The notes under the pieces are model-generated. The model made no database searches and was not told the DNA's origin. It saw only the letters and a list, made by a program, of their open reading frames with translations. Below are positions 62,792 through 64,000 of a DNA stretch of 64,000 nt, one piece after another; position 1 is the stretch's first letter, and each line of letters opens with the position of its first letter. This DNA is from Cyanobium sp. Tous-M-B4 (GTDB taxonomy: Bacteria > Cyanobacteriota > Cyanobacteriia > PCC-6307 > Cyanobiaceae). A program made the position numbers and the translations under genes. The stretch lies in NCBI RefSeq assembly GCF_024345395.1, contig NZ_JAGQBA010000002.1:248001-312000 (forward strand), written 5' to 3'.

Positions 62792-63286
62792 TCAGCGAGG
62801 AGAAACAGTGACCTTGTCGTCGGATTCGAGCAGCTTGCCGCTGGTGAGCTCGCCGAAGGCTGCCAGGGGCCAGGTGGCTGCTGCCAGGGTGCTCTTAATA
62901 GCCAGGGGCAGATCAATCTGGATCTCCTTCATGGTGGCGTCCTTGTCGCCGCGGATGGCGCGCAAGTAGTTGCGACCAGCCCAGCCAATGCAGCCAGCTA
63001 TGTAAAGGAAGGCGATACCGGGGAGCATGAAATCACCGGCATGGTTCCAGCGTCCATCCACGATCAGGTGGGGTAGGCCATCGGTGCCGCATACGGACTG
63101 GCTGTACATCGCGAAACGCGCCTTGGCCTGATCGGTTTTGGCGGTAGCAGCGCGCTGCTGGAAGCGGGCGCTCTCGGAGCAGGGGGTCAGTCCTGCCACG
63201 TCAGCCTTGGCCGCAGGGGCGAAGCCGAGCAACAGGAAGGCGGAGAGCAGAACCGCGAAGAGTCGGCGGGAGAAAAGACGGCGCAT
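62792..63286 (-). CDS. psaF: Photosystem I reaction centre subunit III (PsaF)
   Basis: A 164-residue subunit with a signal peptide (LFAVLLSAFLLLGFAPAAKA), the lumenal plastocyanin/cytochrome c6 docking region (DVAGLTPCSESARFQQR), two Cys likely in a disulfide (CSESA and SVCGTDG), LPHLIVDGRWNHAGDFMLPGIAFLYIAGCIGW, and a C-terminal helix. The frame opens 10 residues upstream, but the Met-Arg-Arg start at 63286 fits the signal peptide. It is divergent from tsaD, with a 61-base gap holding both promoters. Confidence 0.97.
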   Translation of the reverse strand: MRRLFSRRLFAVLLSAFLLLGFAPAAKADVAGLTPCSESARFQQRAATAKTDQAKARFAMYSQSVCGTDGLPHLIVDGRWNHAGDFMLPGIAFLYIAGCIGWAGRNYLRAIRGDKDATMKEIQIDLPLAIKSTLAAATWPLAAFGELTSGKLLESDDKVTVSPR

Positions 63287-63347
63287 CGGACGCAAGGCCG
63301 CGGGGCAGGATGACACTTCTGGACAGTACGGGAGCTGTTGAAGTCCA

Positions 63348-64000
63348 ATGCCTTTGGTTCTTGCCCTCGAAACAAGTTGTGACGAGTCGGCGGCAGCGAT
63401 TGTGCGTGATCAGACGGTGCTCGCCAGTGCCGTCGCCTCCCAGGTCGAGGAGCACGCCCGCTGGGGTGGCGTGGTGCCGGAAATCGCCTCGCGGCGTCAC
63501 GTCGAGGCCCTGCCCCAGCTGATTGGGCAGGTGTGCCGAGATAGCGGCGTGACCATGGCCGAGCTCGATGGCATCGCCGCCACCGCCGCGCCGGGCCTGG
63601 TGGGGGCCCTGCTGGTGGCATCGGTCACGGGCCGCACCCTGGCGAGGCTGCATGGCAAGCCCTTTGTGGCTGTTCATCACCTTGAAGGTCATCTCTGCTC
63701 GGTGCAGCTGGGCGAGCCCCTGCCGCCCGGTCCCTACCTGGTGCTGCTGGTGAGCGGCGGCCATACCGAGTTGCTGCGGGTCGACGGGCCTGGCCGCTAT
63801 GTCCGCTTGGGCCGCAGCCACGACGATGCCGCCGGCGAAGCCTTCGACAAGGTCTCCCGCCTGCTCGGGCTCGGATACCCGGGTGGACCGGCGATTGAGG
63901 CGGCTGGGCAAAACGGCGACCCCCTTCGCTTTGCCCTGCCCAAGGGCCGGGTGTCGCGGCCGGAGGGTGGCTTTTATCCCTACGACTTCAGTTTCAGCGG
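63348..64000 (+). CDS. tsaD: tRNA N6-threonylcarbamoyladenosine synthase TsaD, N-terminal part (3' end outside window)
   Basis: The first 217 codons of the universal ASKHA enzyme that transfers threonylcarbamoyl to A37 of ANN-reading tRNAs together with TsaB, TsaC and TsaE. The start [20 protein letters not shown] is diagnostic. The metal ligands are in AVHHLEGH, and the nucleotide segment [11 protein letters not shown] is seen. [23 protein letters not shown] is also intact. The reading frame is open to the window end. Confidence 0.96.
   Translation, partial: MPLVLALETSCDESAAAIVRDQTVLASAVASQVEEHARWGGVVPEIASRRHVEALPQLIGQVCRDSGVTMAELDGIAATAAPGLVGALLVASVTGRTLARLHGKPFVAVHHLEGHLCSVQLGEPLPPGPYLVLLVSGGHTELLRVDGPGRYVRLGRSHDDAAGEAFDKVSRLLGLGYPGGPAIEAAGQNGDPLRFALPKGRVSRPEGGFYPYDFSFS

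Overview
The window looks like chromosomal DNA of an alpha-cyanobacterium of the Synechococcus/Cyanobium type. It carries photosystem I genes (psaF, psaJ), cytochrome b6f genes (petA, petC), ndhB, an aa3-type cytochrome oxidase cluster, vipp1, ycf46, cyAbrB and several cyanobacterial families of unknown function (DUF2808, DUF3067, DUF2232, UPF0284). The DNA is GC-rich, genes are tightly packed with many 1 to 4 base stop/start overlaps, and no stretch longer than 300 bases lacks a gene. There are no rRNA genes, insertion sequences, prophage genes or CRISPR arrays. One tRNA (Val, anticodon CAC) is present. The species assignment is inference from gene content and gene order.

Layout. 1-9.4 kb: end of lpd, trpC, rpsD with its terminator, yidD, a glutaredoxin-like gene, murE, aqpZ, a class V aminotransferase, an MscS channel, a short uncalled membrane-protein ORF, and a secreted protein with eleven GX3 repeats. 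9.4-14.5 kb (minus strand): ycf46, DUF177, yidC, a PH-domain gene, rnpA, rpmH and a DUF2808 gene. 14.4-25.1 kb: aroH/sppA, a DMT transporter, two glycosyltransferases separated by a Phd-PIN toxin-antitoxin pair, a DciA-like gene, vipp1, thioredoxin, an aminotransferase, birA and an M23 peptidase. 25.1-36.6 kb: a LolD/MacB-type ATPase, ndhB, then the plus-strand run topA, lipoprotein, DUF2232, UPF0284/CobT-like and a Tat lipoprotein, followed by an aldo-keto reductase, a DUF151 nuclease, ribE and an HdeD-like gene. 36.6-45.3 kb: cyAbrB, ctaCDE (minus) facing ctaAB (plus), an ABC-2 exporter, an unknown gene and nanE. 45.3-54.2 kb: groEL, fabG, a GT9-like gene, ispD, LD-carboxypeptidase, ubiA, ppx/gppA, a RodZ-like gene and tRNA-Val. 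54.2-64 kb: mqo, cobM, lgt, petA, petC, DUF3067, tatC, rqcH, gmk, psaJ, psaF and the start of tsaD.

How the genes fit together. Envelope biogenesis is strongly represented: yidC, yidD, tatC, lgt, sppA, murE, an M23 peptidase, LD-carboxypeptidase, RodZ-like and vipp1. So is electron transfer: petAC, psaFJ, ndhB, cta and mqo. Cobamide synthesis appears twice (UPF0284 and cobM). The rpmH-rnpA-PH-yidC-DUF177 run links ribosome, RNase P and membrane insertion genes.

Points most worth a second look: a terminator-like hairpin inside the rnpA coding region; an exported deca-GX3 protein; an Ig-like (Big_2-type) insertion in YidC; a Gln at the usual Glu position in AroH; a BirA with Gln at the E. coli Arg118 position; and a recurring pattern of 12-18 bp tandem duplications at gene ends and in protein linkers or N-terminal extensions.
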